64,000 nucleotides of DNA. Source: Larus michahellis (Eukaryota > Chordata > Aves > Charadriiformes > Laridae). How positions within the stretch are numbered: position 1 is the stretch's first letter; each line of letters starts with the position of its first letter. The stretch covers positions 2,383,501 to 2,447,500 of the forward strand of contig NC_133904.1 of NCBI RefSeq assembly GCF_964199755.1, written 5' to 3'. Of this stretch, positions 48,201-61,359 are shown piece after piece. The notes below the pieces were generated by a model. It was not told where the DNA came from. It was given only the letters and a program-made list of their open reading frames with translations, and searched no databases. A program made the position numbers and the translations under genes.

Positions 48201-51200
48201 TCCTCATGGCTGAATCCTTTATTGAGGTTTTCGTTTTGGACTGCGCGGCCTTTGAAGCTGCCAGCTGAGGCTGCTCAGCAGGAGGATGCGTTCAGGACCC
48301 AGAACCTGGGGGAGCTTCACCCGCTTGGTGAGAGAAACCCACATCACAGGCATCCCAAATGCCGCTTCCAGCATCTCAGAATCCTCCAGCGCAGGATGCC
48401 GGAGCCATTAATGCGGGCATAGTCCTGCTCATGCGGGAGGTTTATCTCTAGCCACTTTGGGTCTTTATCCAGGCTTCCCCACAGAGAGAACGTTCTCCTC
48501 AAGCTCATCTCTAGAGCTGTAGTCAATGCTGACCACGCCTGAAATGGGGCAATAATTCCCCAGACTTATTCCAGCTGTTTCAAGTGTCCAGTCTGCTGCT
48601 GGACATAAAACTCATTACGGCTTCAAGCTGAAAATGGAAAAGCTCCCAGAAATCTGTATTTCTCATAAATAATTTCACTGTGGAGCTCTTCTCACAGCCC
48701 CTGGTTAGCCTCTATACCAAATGTGCTGCACATGTTCTTGCACTCTTGCAACAGAAAATGAAGACAGCAATAAGAAAAGGTGTTGCTGATAACAGAATAA
48801 TAAAAAAAAAAATAACTACAGGGTAAAAAAATAAAATCTGTCAAGACTGGAAATTACCTATATGAAGTAAAAGTAACGAGATGAAGTCTTAAATGTCCAC
48901 AGGAATTGTGATTAAACACAGCACATACAGCATACTGAAATTCAAGACGACAGGGTGATCGGGTGTTTGAATTGTTTAGAAGACACTAATTTACAGTTGC
49001 TAAAATGCCTGGGATACCAGTTGTCCCTTCAATGACACACTTCCCTCCCTACCCTAAGCTGATAGAGGCAACTTAAGCTGGCAGTTTTCAGCTGACACTA
49101 CAGTGAGAAACCAGAATAATGAAGAAGTCTAATGACTGAATTAGAAAGCATCTTGCAGACAAATTCGGTATCAGCGTCCAGGGTTACTGACACCACTGTG
49201 AAAAACATCTCAAAAGTAAGGGAGTAGTACTGTGCTATTTCCCTTATGCCTCCTGCTTAGAACAAAACGAAAAAAAGAAAACAAAATCCTGGGCGGAGAT
49301 ATCTTTTAGATCAAGCTGCAGCTTTGCTCTTCACGTTCATATGGCCACAAACGCCAGCCTTCACCCTGGCGTCTTTATTTTCCATAAGGAATCGTGAGCC
49401 CTCCCAGAAAGAAAGGTTCCCGGCAGGGTGCTGCCGCAGGCACGGGGGGAGGATGCTGCCAGGCTCTCGGTCCCAGCCCTCTTGCGAGCAGAGGCCGCTG
49501 CCTTCTTCCAGCCTTCCCGTCAAAAGGTAACATTGCTTTGCTTTTTTGACGTTGCAGCCTTTCTGTACCAATCAATCTTGGTTTAAACACTGCTGAGATG
49601 TTAGGTAAACAGCTTCCAAGAGAAACAGCATGTTTTCGCTGTTGATTGTATCGGAGCTGCTTGTACATATGAGCAAGTTCTCAAGAACTGCAGAGATTTG
49701 CAGCCTTAAATAGCCTGTGAAACCCACTGGCCTCAATGAAGTTTCTCCAGGGATGACTTTGGCCCAAGAAAAAACATTTTAGAAGGCACGTTTCACGGTG
49801 AGGCAAAGCTCAAAGCCACTGGTAAGGCTTTCGGGACACCACTAACATTAGGATTACCAAAGGAGAAGTCACAGTACCATTTTAGCAGAGGTTGGTTGGG
49901 GCTGTCCCCAGGCACACACCAGTGCCGATCTGCTGGTCGCTTGGCCTCGTCCAAGCTCAGGGGGTTTCCTCCCAGTGCTGGGGACATGCCCCAGTCCTAA
50001 CACTGCTGCCCATCACTCCAGCCACGAGTGGGACATCGTTACCTTTTCCTTGCAAAACCCACCAGCCATTGCCTGGTTCGTGGTTTAGCTCTGGCTGAGC
50101 CTCCAGCCTGGCTCTCAGACACCACCACCTTCGTCCCAGGCTGGCCCATGTACCTGGGACGGTGTCTGTCCCCTCAACCGCAGCTTGCACAGCCGCAATT
50201 TTCCTCAAGGTTCAACAAATCCGGCAACACCTGGATGTGCCCATTGCAGGATATGATGTACTGATGCACTTCACATCTTCACACCCTTCATCAGGGCACG
50301 TGGAAAAAGCCACACAAGAAAAGCCAGACTGACTTCTCCAAAGTCATCTCTGCACAGAGCTTCTCAACCCAAACTGAAAACAAAGAACGTTTACCCCAGC
50401 ACTGTGACAGGCTCCAGCTACGTTTGCACACAGATATTTTAAACCCCACCCCATAGTGGAAACCATACCACGTAGCTCCACTACAGCAGGGATACGCTGG
50501 CTGTGGTTTGGTGGCCAGAGAGTCCCCTCACCACAAAGCCCAGCTACAGCCGGACCCAGCTGCCAATGTCATGGGCTGCACCAACAACTGCAAGTCGTGC
50601 CCGTTCACCAGGGGGACACCTACACATCAACTTCCCAAACTCTTTTGGATGAGAAACCATCTCACACCGCACGAGGCACTGGCATCCCCAGCTGTACCCC
50701 ACGGCAGCGAGCTCTGCTCCGGCTGCCTGGCCATGCCGCCTTTCCGGGCCTTTGTAAAACCCCATTACTGGTGAAATTCTCCATGCCAGATGCACCACAA
50801 GCCTAAATCTGCCAGCAGGCTCACAGGAAAACATAAACATGGGGAAAATGTGCGCAGTTACTCAAAGTTTGTGGTCAGCAAAATGGTTTCGGCAGGGAAA
50901 CTTCACCATCCTGCCAATGTGCTGGCTGCAGAATATTTGTGCATCTGCTAAACAAAGTCCCTGCCGTGTATCTAAAAGGATGGTTTGTGCTCAAACTTCT
51001 GATTAATTTTAACTTAGGCCACTTCTCTAAGCGCCTCTACTTTCTCATGGCAAAAGACAAGAGGGAAGGAACTCAAACCCGATGCTTTGTTTGCTTTTGG
51101 GGTGCAGATCCATGCTGATCTACAGCGGTGGGGAAATCCTGACAGCCTTCACCAGCTGGAGCAAGGAGCATCCTACCAGGGTGCACATCCGGCACGAGGA

Positions 51201-53687
51201 AAGATGAGCAAAATCAGCTCTTTTTCACCCTGATACTCCCATGGCATCTCTCCTGAGTGGTCCCCAACTCTAACATATATAGGCAAAAACTCAGCCAAGG
51301 AAGTCTCTATTGCGGCCAACAGCAGAGATTAATTCACATTTCCCATGGGAAATCCAGTCCCCTAAGGCATCGCTGCTGCTCAGCCCCACGGTGGGTTTCC
51401 ACATCGTCCAAGGGCAAAGGCTGCCCAGGGAAGCGGGGTTTGTGTTTTCACTTTACCACCTCCCGACCGTCTCTGCCTTGCTGCGCAACCCAGCGGCGTA
51501 TCTGCATTTACGAAGCAGAGCGTTATGTTTACCAGATGCTCTCAGATAACACTGGGGATCATTACAAGTTATACTTTTATCTTGCATGAGTTCACCAAAA
51601 AGCTCGTGCGAGGGAGCCTGTAAAACATGTTGGCTGCCTAATTTATAAAGACGTGTTAGGCTTTAAAAATACCTTTGGGGAGAAGCAACGTTGTGAACAA
51701 TCGCTGTCAGCATATTGGGATTTCAACCTGAGCCACGAAAGCCAAGACCCTGCAGTTTTAGCCTAATTCGCATTTGTTGAGCAGTCATTCTGTTCGGCTC
51801 ATAGCTCAGATGGGCCCAGTTTATATCCATTTTGTAAACCACGGCATTCTCTGGGGAAATTTATTTTTGTCACCCAGATCCCAACGTGAATCTTGAGCTG
51901 CAGGAGCAAGCCTGTCCCCTCCATAGCAAAGGCAAGTCTGTGACAAACCTGGCACTGAAAAAATATAATCAAAGAAAAGCCCCGTAAGGTTCGTCCCACA
52001 TATTTGCTAACCAGGTAGCATCCTTCAAGCAAGGAGCTCTAAAGCAAAGGTGACACACAGCATCCTCTAAAAACCAGGCAAGTACCCTCCCCGGGGAAGC
52101 CTAGCGTCCTTGCCACACACGGGACGCCAGCATCGCCCTAACCAGGGGAAGAGCAACTTTGCAGGGATCCTTTTCTAAAACTTAGGTGGAGAGGAGTTGT
52201 TTCGAGCATAAATGATCGCTGCTAAGTCCATCACAGCCTCCCATTCCCTTGGGATGGCAGCTCCGCAGCAGATTACAACGTCTCAAGCATCCCCCCTTGT
52301 GTCTCGCGATGGGTGAGCTCTGCCCCATCTTCTGCCTTTCCAGCTAACCAGCCAAAGCCTACATTAGGATTAAGGATATTTTTCCCCATAACAAGGAGGA
52401 ATTTTCAGTAGAAACAGTGCAACTCTCCCCTCCGCACGTCAGCTGTTGCGAGGAAATTGCTATAACAAGCACAGAAGGCCAAACCCACAGCTGAGCGTTC
52501 TCTCAGCTTTGAAAGCCCCTGTGAAACGGGAAGGCTTTTCCAGTTCCCAGCCTGTCCGTATTTACCCACTGAGCTAAACCACTGCATCCTATTTGTAAAG
52601 AAAAAGAGCAACAGGATTTCAAGCCCAGCACTGCCACAACCGTGATTCCACCTCCCCTTTGCAGACCCAAGTGCCCCCGCACTCCATCACACAGCAGAGC
52701 CCATTTGGGTTAGAAACGGTGCTTTTCACCAATGTTACACTAACCTGGCCCCCCATTATCCTGTTATCTTCTGTCCCATTTATTCTATACCTCTCTCTTT
52801 AATCAAACATCCCACTTGTGTTATTCAGGGGTTAAAATATTTGCTGCTCACACACCTGAGGAGGTAAAGACAGAGGTTTTGGTGCTGATTAATCATTAGC
52901 AGTGGTTTCCTCAGCATTTCCTGCAGAATAGTACCGAAAAAAAGGTCACACCAAGACTGGCTGCTCTAGGGGCATTGCGTGATGTGTAAATACTTAAAAT
53001 TGTACATCATCGCAACTGCAAAAGCAGCTCTTTGGGGATAATTTAAAATGGATTAACCTCCACACAGGGCCATATTAAGTGAAGCAAAGTTTGGGTAAGA
53101 TAACGCACCTTGCAGAACGTCACGTACAAAAAAAAAAAAAGTCATCTGAGTAGTGCTGCAGAAAATAGACTGAGTTGCAAAACCTCCTCATTAAATGCAA
53201 CAGAGAATGGAGGAGTCAGCCTTTGGTTTACAGAGCAGATGGGTGCACAGCACAGGGAATTCTGTCCCCTTCCAGGCCACCCCTCGGCTCTGTCCTGGCA
53301 GGGGCGGTGGCACCGGGAGCCCAGCGCTGATGGCACTCACTGAAGGCAGCAGCTCTGCTCTCCCCAGGCCATTTCAAAGGTAATCTTTGGGAAAACAGGC
53401 ACAACCCGTCCTGTGACATTTTTCTGTTGGGCAGTAAATCCCGGTCTCCAGTAAATGCCCACACAAGTCCCCGGCTGGGACCGGGGAGAGTGCCCAGGGT
53501 GCCCACAGAACCCGTGCCCCAGCGAGGCGGCTCCTGGCTCAGTGGCTCAGACCCACCCGCTTTCCCTCCCCTGCCTTGCCCAGGCTCTTAACACCTGAGG
53601 ATCAGCCCTCCTGCAGGAGGGAATCGTGCTCCGGGTGTTTCCAGTCACTTCTCGCGCTCCTCAGGGGCTTCAGGATGTGCAAACAAG
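45228..53687. other. single-copy noncoding sequence
   Basis: No gene recognised over about 8.4 kb. T15 at 46038-46052, paired A runs at 48043-48065, A-rich stretches near 48804-48835 and A13 at 53128-53140. The region 48540-49320 is AT-rich and frame-poor. Other parts are GC-moderate with short overlapping frames that match nothing known. Confidence 0.5.
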
Positions 53688-53722
53688 AATAATAATAATA
53701 AAAAAATAAAAATAAAAAAAAT
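53688..53722. repeat. (AAT)n/A-rich microsatellite
   Basis: Five AAT units followed by A runs interrupted by T. A simple-sequence tract with no transposon attached. Confidence 0.9.
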
Positions 53723-56111
53723 GAACACCATCAGCAAACGCTATCTGGAGGAAAGAGCATCTCTTGTCCTCCCTGGTGAGCTTTTGCAGGTGAGGAGCAG
53801 CTGCAGCAGCTGCTCTGTGGTGGAAATGTTCATTGCTGCGACATCCGTTATGGGACACGCTTGGGCAGGACAGGAGGACCATGCTGTTCCTGCCACCCAG
53901 CTCCGTCCTGGGGGCAGGCAGGGACACCGACCCGGTGTTTGGCAGAGCAAGGATGTGGGTGCCAGTGCCTTGGCCACCTCTCCAGCTACCACCATGCAGG
54001 AGAGCCCGGGTGCTGCAGGTGGGGACGTGGGAGCGGGGCGCAGATGCTCCAGGCTGCTGCGTGGGCTGCATTCAAAGGCCTCCAGCAATGAGGCTGCAGG
54101 GGTTTCCTGTGCCACGTGCTCAGATGTGACAGACAGACATCTGGCAGAATTACTGCTGAACGGGCCATTAAAGGCACATGGGGACTGATGGACCATCCCC
54201 TTCAAGAGCCACGCAAAACAAACCACCCTCCCAAGACTTGGCCCAAAGGCTTGGGACTCCTGCAGCAAGCCCTGCCAGCCAGATCTTCTCCTCACCTTCC
54301 CTCCCCACAACCTCCCCACGCATGGGACAGGGGTTTGGGGACTATCGCACCCACCCAGCCCCTACGGTTTCCCCCAGCTGGGATGGCTGCACCCTTTGTG
54401 GCAGCAGCATCAGCAAAGTCACTGCAACTTATCTCCAAATGGCACCAAAAATAATGACACTGGTATCCTTTGTTGGGAAGCTGTTGGAAACTCAGCCCGC
54501 CAGCTTTGGGCCAGAAGACAAGACTCACTGGCATCTTCTCACCCCTATTTGCATCTCCAGCTGGATGCTCTCCACTGCAGAAGGCTAGCCAGCCCTGGCA
54601 CCTGCCCTCCCCCAGCGCAGGGAAGTTCATTGCTGGATTTGGCTGCCTCATGCTTTGTGGTACTCCTTTCTTGGCTGGCTTTTTAGTGTTGTTTTTGTTT
54701 CTTTTTTAGGGGGTGGCACAGCAAGCTGGCGTCATTTGACTTTTCCCTGCAACGAAGCATGTCACGTGCAGCCAACAAATAAATTCCACCTATCGATACA
54801 ACAGCAAAAAGACTATTTCAGCAGTGGCGACACCCCCTTCCTGCATGACCCCACTTGGGACTGACCCTGGAGTCAGGCCTGAGACCCCCAGGCTCTCCAG
54901 GGAAAAGGCAACTGTTTGCTTGACGGGGGATTTTGCACATGGATTCTCACGGTGAATTCTGTATAAAACACTGAAAAAGTCTTTTCATTGCTGTATCGAT
55001 ATTGCTATAAAGGACATTCATGGGCTCTAACTACAAACCTTTGCTCCAAAGGTGACCTTTCAGCATGCCTGAAGGAGCAAGAGTATCCTCAATGGATTCC
55101 CAAGATAAAACTAAGTAAAAGGAGACCTTTGGGGGAAAGAAAAGCAAGGAGCAGAGGCTGGACCCGGGGCTGATAACCAACCACAACGCGGGGGCAGTTA
55201 TACGGAGGCACGAGATCAATATTGCCAGCGCCTAATGCGCATTTACTGCAGAGCTGCCCAAAGACGCACACCTCCAGGCTGCCCCAAGACAGGCCCTTCT
55301 TATACCCAGCATAGTTATACCTGGGAGACAAACCTGGCAAACTCGTATGTAACTCAATGCTTATGGAGTTTAAAGTCAGTGTGAGCAAGGGCAGAGGGAA
55401 AAAACGCCGGCTGACACTAACACCGTCACAAGGCACTTGCCCTCCTGATGCTGCAGACGGTGCACTGGGGCAGAGCTCTGATATTTACTTGTCCCTACGG
55501 GCACAGAGAAAACGAGTTAACTGGTGTTATGAAATCCGCATGTTAATGTTTGTAAAGATTCAGAGATGAGAGCCGCCATATAATTATTTTACAGCACGCC
55601 CAATTCCTTATCAAGGGACCTGGTCGTAACCTCAAAGCTCTAGAACGACGCTTTGCTTTAATCCAGCCCTTTTCCAGCTTGATCCAGCGGTAGCCAGGCT
55701 GGTGCAGCAAAGAACTCAACTCACCCAAGCCCTTGAAGGGCAAGTCAGGTTTCAGAGCCCAGCTTAGGCTGGGAAGAGAAAATGAACGTTAAAACGCAAG
55801 AGACATTCTGCACGGATAGCGCTGGGAGCACGTAACGTCGCCGATACCGCCTAAAACCACCAAAGCCTTGCAGAGTCCTTTTATTCCCAGACAAGATAAG
55901 CCTGGCACGAATTAGGAACGATTCCACCACGGTGTCCGCAATGGCACCCCTGCAAGACCTGTACAACGTCAATCCTGGCCGTGCTGGCTTGACTGCAGCA
56001 GAGACCGGACGAACCCAGCACCAAAGCGTTAGGGCAGGGAGGAAAGTGCATCTTGGCATCCACTGAGCCAGGGAGGGCAGCGAACAGGAGCCTCCCCCCC
56101 TGCCCAGGTAA
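53723..56111. other. single-copy noncoding sequence
   Basis: No gene recognised. The first 700 bp are GC-rich and nearly stop-free in several frames on both strands (up to about 190 codons on minus), with no known domain, so chance is the simplest reading. The rest is mixed. Confidence 0.5.
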
Positions 56112-56500
56112 AATCAAAGAACCTCACAAAATGGTTTGGGTTGGAAGGGACCTTCAAGATCACCAAGTTCCAACCCCCTGCCCTGGGCAGGGACACCTCC
56201 CACCAGCCCAGGCTGCTCCAAGCCCCGTCCAGCCTGGCCTTGAACCCCTCCAGGGATGGGGCATTGACAAATTCCCTGGGCAACCTGTTCCAGAACCTCA
56301 CCGCCCCCACAGTAAAGAATTTCTTCCTAATAGCCAATCTAAATCTCCCCTCCTTCAGTCTGAAACCCTTACCCCCGTGTCCTATCATTACACTCCCCGA
56401 TAAAGACTCCCTCCCCATCCTTCCTGTAGGCCCCCTTTAGGGACTGGAAGGCATGTGCCACCAGTCCGCTCCGCATTGAGGGGCCACAAGAGCTGGACAC
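56112..56500 (-). mobile_element. CR1 LINE fragment
   Basis: Longest antisense CR1 copy here. The left end is a degenerate octamer region (AATCAAAGAACCTCACAAAATGG), then GGTTGGAAGGGACCTTCAAG, the CCCTGCCCTGGGCAGGG element and the ORF2 C-terminus on the minus strand: KGAYRKDGEG, then after a frame slip near 56400 GKGFRLKEGRFRLAIRKKFF, NRLPREFV and FKARLDGAW. Clear similarity ends at about 56452. A further GGGGCCACAAGAGCTGGACA at 56479-56498 resembles an upstream CR1 segment, implying a small internal deletion. Same type as the 16.9-kb copy. Confidence 0.94.
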
Positions 56501-57140
56501 CCTGGAAAACATAAGCCCACGAGCAGGACATGGCCACCAGGACCCGCACATGGCATGCCCCACAGCAGCAACAAGGTTATTCTTAGGAGAAGGTGGTTTC
56601 TCAGGTTAAGCTCTTAGTACCCAATTAATTTTTTTGCCCATCGCTCTGAACGCCCCTCCCTCTGCTTTTGGAAAGACAGCAGCATCACTTTTTCCAGAAG
56701 GAAAAGTCTTCTGTGTAACAAATGTTTTATTTCAGCAACATGGTAAAGAAGTGCAAAGGGTCAGGGGAGCTTTGAGATGACATCAGCCTCTTTACTATTA
56801 ATCCCGTGTTGAATATTATCCAGGAGAGAGTAATTTTTAATGGGGCCCCGGTTCGTCTTGTTTAAACTTGCACATACCTGAGCTACTTTTAGGCCTAAAC
56901 CCACAGAAAAGAAAATAATGCAGCTTGGCTTTAGTGCAAGCGAGAGAAGTGCTAATTTCACCTTCTTTTATCTCCGCGTTTACTCAGTAGTACGCAGAGT
57001 AAACACACAAAAAAATGGAGATCGTTACATTAAGGCACACCTAATAATACTACACCATTCTTAGTGCCAATTAACTCTGGGGCCTTTCAACAGTGCAATC
57101 ACTCAGAGTGCACTTCAGATAATACAGCTGATAGAGTAAG

Positions 57141-57162
57141 TTTTTTTTTTAAAAAAAAAAAA
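57141..57162. repeat. T10A12 palindromic homopolymer pair
   Basis: Ten T immediately followed by twelve A, a self-complementary tract. It could form a cruciform or behave as a nucleosome-excluding element. Exact length may be affected by sequencing slippage. Confidence 0.9.
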
Positions 57163-59266
57163 GGAAGAAAAGTGGTGTGATCAGCAGCTATAGGTAATGC
57201 TGAGCTTCAGTGAGCGAAACGAAAGCGTTCATCCCAGCAGCACACAGCATCTTTGTTCTGCAGGTCTCCGGGGCTTTATCGATAACTAACCGAGCTCACA
57301 CGCCGTTATTAAATATTGTGCTTTTGTACGTACAAGAGGCAAGCCCCAAGCAGAAAGAAAGAAATCAAGGAACCCCATTTCAGCACTAAAGTTTCAGATT
57401 TACAAATAAAAGCAGGTGTAAAGGAACGGAGAAGCTGGGTAGGCTTGCCCTGCGAGAGGCAAGGAGGGATCCTCCAGCGTGGCCTGGAGCTGGCTTGAGC
57501 CTCGCTCCGCATGAGCAGAAACTGCCGAAGGAGGTGCAACCGTTCGTGTGAGCAAAGAGTCAAAATCCAGCCCGTGTAAAGGACACCGTTGCTGCCTGCA
57601 GAGACGGGTTTTCTCTGCTGGGATGGAGGTTACACAGGTTTCCAGCCCGTTTCTTAGTAGTGTACAGACAGACCTCTCTGATGGTGCCCCAGAAAAGCCT
57701 ACAGAAACTGTAAAGTTCTATTATAATCAAAAGAGACTTTAATTATTTTTTTTTCATTTTTATTTACAACCACCTGTCTGCTAGTAATGGCAGAGAGTCT
57801 CCCATGAGACCAGTGTCCGCATCTGACACCCATCACCGATGCCCAGTTACACAGCCAGACACCAAGAGAAGCTGGTACCAGCAGAGAGGAGACACGGGTC
57901 CGTGGTTCACAATCCTGCTCCCAAATAACTCACGAGATGCCCAAAGCTGACCAAGAAACCTACAGCTGAGTGGGGAAACTCCACAGCCGACGAGCAAGCG
58001 AGAGGTTGTAGGAGCCCGAACTGCTCAGCAGTTCAAAAGGGAGCTTTTAATTTTCATGCTCTAAATTAAGTCATCAGGTTTGGTTATTTTTGAGATGGAA
58101 GGTATGATCTCCCTTTCTAAATATACGTGCGGGAAGGCTGCCAGAGGGAATGCGGGCCTCCAAAACCAACATGCAATTCAGCTTTCAGGAGAAGAGAAGC
58201 CCTCGGAGACCTCAGGAGCTGCTTGAAAGGTCTTTTTCACAGCGGGGAGAGGAGACCTCGGTAGGCTTTGCAGATGGGGAGAGCCTACGTTTCTGATGCA
58301 AACTGAAAAGCGACAGAGCCTTCAAAGCAAAGAAGACATGTGTAAGCAGGGCAGCCCTGCAGTTCAAACAAGCCACAGCGCTCTTGATTCAACAGCTTCC
58401 CCTTAATGAGTGGGACGGTGCCCTGAGGAGCAAGCGAGGAGCTGGCGATACTCACTGTGCCTGTGGATCGCTCTCACACCTTGGACTGAATTAGCTCAGC
58501 TCATTTTAAGCCTGTTTATGGCCAGACCGCAACGTTGCGCCTTGTCATTAGCTACTCAAGGGTACGGGACCTGTCTGACAGGCGCTACCGACTGCGGCAA
58601 AACCCACTGGGGCTTTGCTGGAGGCAGGGTCGGGCTCCTCACAAGGGTGGGATCCTTCAGGAGCCGGTGCAAACACCCACAGCAGCATTGCCCATGTCCT
58701 GGCACCCACAATACAAGGGGCAAGGAAGGCAGCGCTGTGGGCATCGTAGGAAATCCCACAAAGCAAACCCCCAAACATTTCCGTCTATCAACCCCAAGGA
58801 GCGAGTAGATCAATTAGGGGGAAGGTTCACTAATGCCACTTGGGCGCCAGTATCACCCAGGACACCAGAACGCTCCAGACTTCAACGCACCAGCGGCGGA
58901 CACAAAAGCAAAACCCTCGAGGAGGAACGGGTCACACATGTGTAAGTCCAGCATTGTCCTGCAGGGTGGGAGCTCCCTCCAAAGCAGCAGCACTGAACAA
59001 GGGGTTTCGACCTTTATAACTTGCTTTTCTCTACCTTTTGCCCTGAAAAATCCAAGTTTTCTAAATGCTGGGTAGTTATACATTTTCCACTGGGGATCAG
59101 AAAACGTTTAAGGAAAAAAAAAAAAAACCCACCGAACAGGCAGGATTATTCAGAAAAAATGTTTCCGTGGGGTGGAGGAAGTAACCTGCACCACTGCTGT
59201 TTGAGGGGGAGGGGAAGAAGACTTTCTCAAATGCAAATAGAACTAGACTGATCTGTGCCAAAGAAA

Positions 59267-59293
59267 TTTTTATATATATATTTTTTTTTTTTT
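59267..59293. repeat. TATATA plus T13 low-complexity tract
   Basis: A short TA run bordered by T runs. Simple sequence only, with the perfect POU octamer ATGCAAAT about 30 bp to its left (59231-59238). Confidence 0.85.
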
Positions 59294-61034
59294 AGCCTGC
59301 ACTGTTTGTTCTGTGGCACAGACCAGGGAAACCTGGTTTCAGCTCCCAGCTGGCGTTTACAGTACAGTCACCACACCTCAGAAGGGAAGGTCTAGAGCCA
59401 TGGGATGCCACCCCACCGAGCGCGGCGCAAACTGGGGCCATGTCACGAGAGCAGCCCAATGGCATCGAAACAGCAAAACCATGCTTGCTTGGATTAGCGC
59501 TTCAGACCAGTTTTGCAAGTGCAATGACTTCTGAATAAGTGTCTAGAAGTTTTCACTGGAGCCATAACAAAGTCAACCCAACTCATTTCAACAGGCTTTT
59601 CCCAGTTGCAGAGACAGGCTCACCCCTGTTTTATAGAGGAAGGAGCCTAGTGAGGGAGATGCGAGTTAAAAGAGCAACACCCGTGAATTTTAAAGTCATC
59701 TGCGCTGCCTTTTATCTACGTGTTGCTGAAAACATGAGCAGGATCATGGCGAATCAGGTCATTTCACACCACAGAGCTATAGAGGAGCTCGCTGGGTCTT
59801 GCTGCTCTAGTTAAAGATGGCTCGGGCAGAGCAGTGCTTGCCGGCAGACGACCCACCAGCCCTCCCCCTGCTAATCAGAAACAGCCCATTCCGACTTGGA
59901 GACTAAAACCAGTCCTTGTTGCTGCTTTGCTGAATGAGCAAAACCCATCAGCAGGTTTCAAGGGAATTTTTCTTCTTTTCTATCAGGCTGGATCTAATTA
60001 GGAAAGGAACAGCACCACCAGAAAGGCTAAAATTAAACTGTCCCTTCAATTAGTCAAACATTGCCGGCAGGAAAGCAGGACCTCTGGGCCACTGGTTTGC
60101 TGTTTGTGTCTTTGGCTTGGCTCTTGTGGAACACCAGGCACTACCCTGTCGTCAGGCCCTGCTTGGTAGTTGGATGCTAATTTAGTTAAATCAGGGTTTC
60201 AGCAACAAAATAGGTGACTTTCTGGAAAATGCATGAGCAGGGACAGGCTGACTAGTACCAGTCACTGCCCTAAAGCCAGAGCTGCTCCTTATCCAAGACA
60301 TGGAGAAGGGAGAGAGAGCACGCGCTAAAAAAGGATTGCTGGCCATGTCAATGCTCCCCAGTGTCCTGAAGCTCCACCAAGCATGAAGGAGTGACAAGGG
60401 CCAGCCTGGACCCAAACTAACCTCTTCTGCCTTACCCCATAAAGGAACCTACCAACCAGCCTATGTTAAGCCAAAAGGAGGGACGCTCTCATGCTAAAAT
60501 TCATCAAGATTTCACCCAAACCCGCTACAATCGCAACAGGGAGATTAACAGGTTTAATTACTAGCTCCTGGATTTGGCTGTTGCTGCCAACTCCTCAGTG
60601 CAATACCACATACAGAAGTCCATCTCTGAGCATGCATATGCTCGTGAACATCAAAAGGCTTGGAGATGCCGCACAGGATCAGGAAACCAGGTATTCTGAT
60701 GCAAATACATCCAACCCCATTACCCAGAGCTCAAAAGCAATGCTCAACCAGAAATACAGCTTCTTCAGACTGGGATTCCTTGAGACATCCAGTCTTTCCT
60801 GCTTCTAATAAGATCTGGAATTGCCCTGAAAGAGCCTTTCTAAAGATAGTTCAGAAGACCTGTTTTTAGGCTTCTCCACCTCCCTGCACACACGTCTCCA
60901 CTGAAGGTCACAGAACAGGAGGTGGTGACACTCCCATCATTGACCTCCCCCTCCCCGAGCAAGAGTCACCTCCAGATATCTCCTGCCTTGTGACACAGAG
61001 GTCACAGGAACCACATAGGGATCATAAAATTCAA

Positions 61035-61125
61035 AGTATCATCTTCATTTTACAGTCCCTTGAAAAGAAGTGGCTTGACCGAAACCAGAAATAGGATTAT
61101 GGACCGTAACCCATTGGTTCTAAGT
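61035..61125 (-). mobile_element. possible MIR SINE relic
   Basis: ATCTTCATTTTACAGTCCC at 61041-61059 resembles the antisense MIR phrase ATCCCCATTTTACAGATGA. AAGTGGCTTGACCGAAA at 61068-61084 resembles AAGTGACTTGCCCAAGG, and a GGATTATGGACCGTAACCC stretch sits where MIR has GGATTCGAACCC. The match is weak and gapped, so this is a tentative call. Confidence 0.3.
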
Positions 61126-61359
61126 TTACCAAACCGGGACACGGGTGACTCCAGGTTTCCTATCACAAATCAGCAGCTCCATCAACATCGCTCAACAGCG
61201 CATCCATGCTGCGAAAAAGCTTCTGCTCAGTGTTTCAAAATGAGTGTCTTCAATGAGGCACATGTCCATTTTTCCACTAAAAAAAGCTCTCCCAAAAGAC
61301 TGCAAGGTTTATAAAAAGTGGGCCCAAGCAACGGTAAGAGAAGAGGCCATTCCTACGCT

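Larger units (their letters stand above)
56501..61034. other. single-copy noncoding sequence
   Basis: No gene recognised. AT-rich sequence at 56980-57180 ends in the T10A12 tract. It also holds A14 at 59114-59127, a perfect octamer ATGCAAAT at 59231-59238 and a TATATA/T13 tract at 59267-59293. The interval 58420-58950 is GC-richer with chance frames. Confidence 0.5.

Noticed and set aside
53741..54319. 192-codon minus-strand open frame overlapping a 155-codon plus frame
   Set aside because: GC-rich, stop-poor DNA open on both strands. Peptides are low-information and match no family I know.
59605..59650. MIR-like CCCTGTTTTATAGAGGAAGGA
   Set aside because: Too short, and the neighbouring bases do not follow the MIR consensus.
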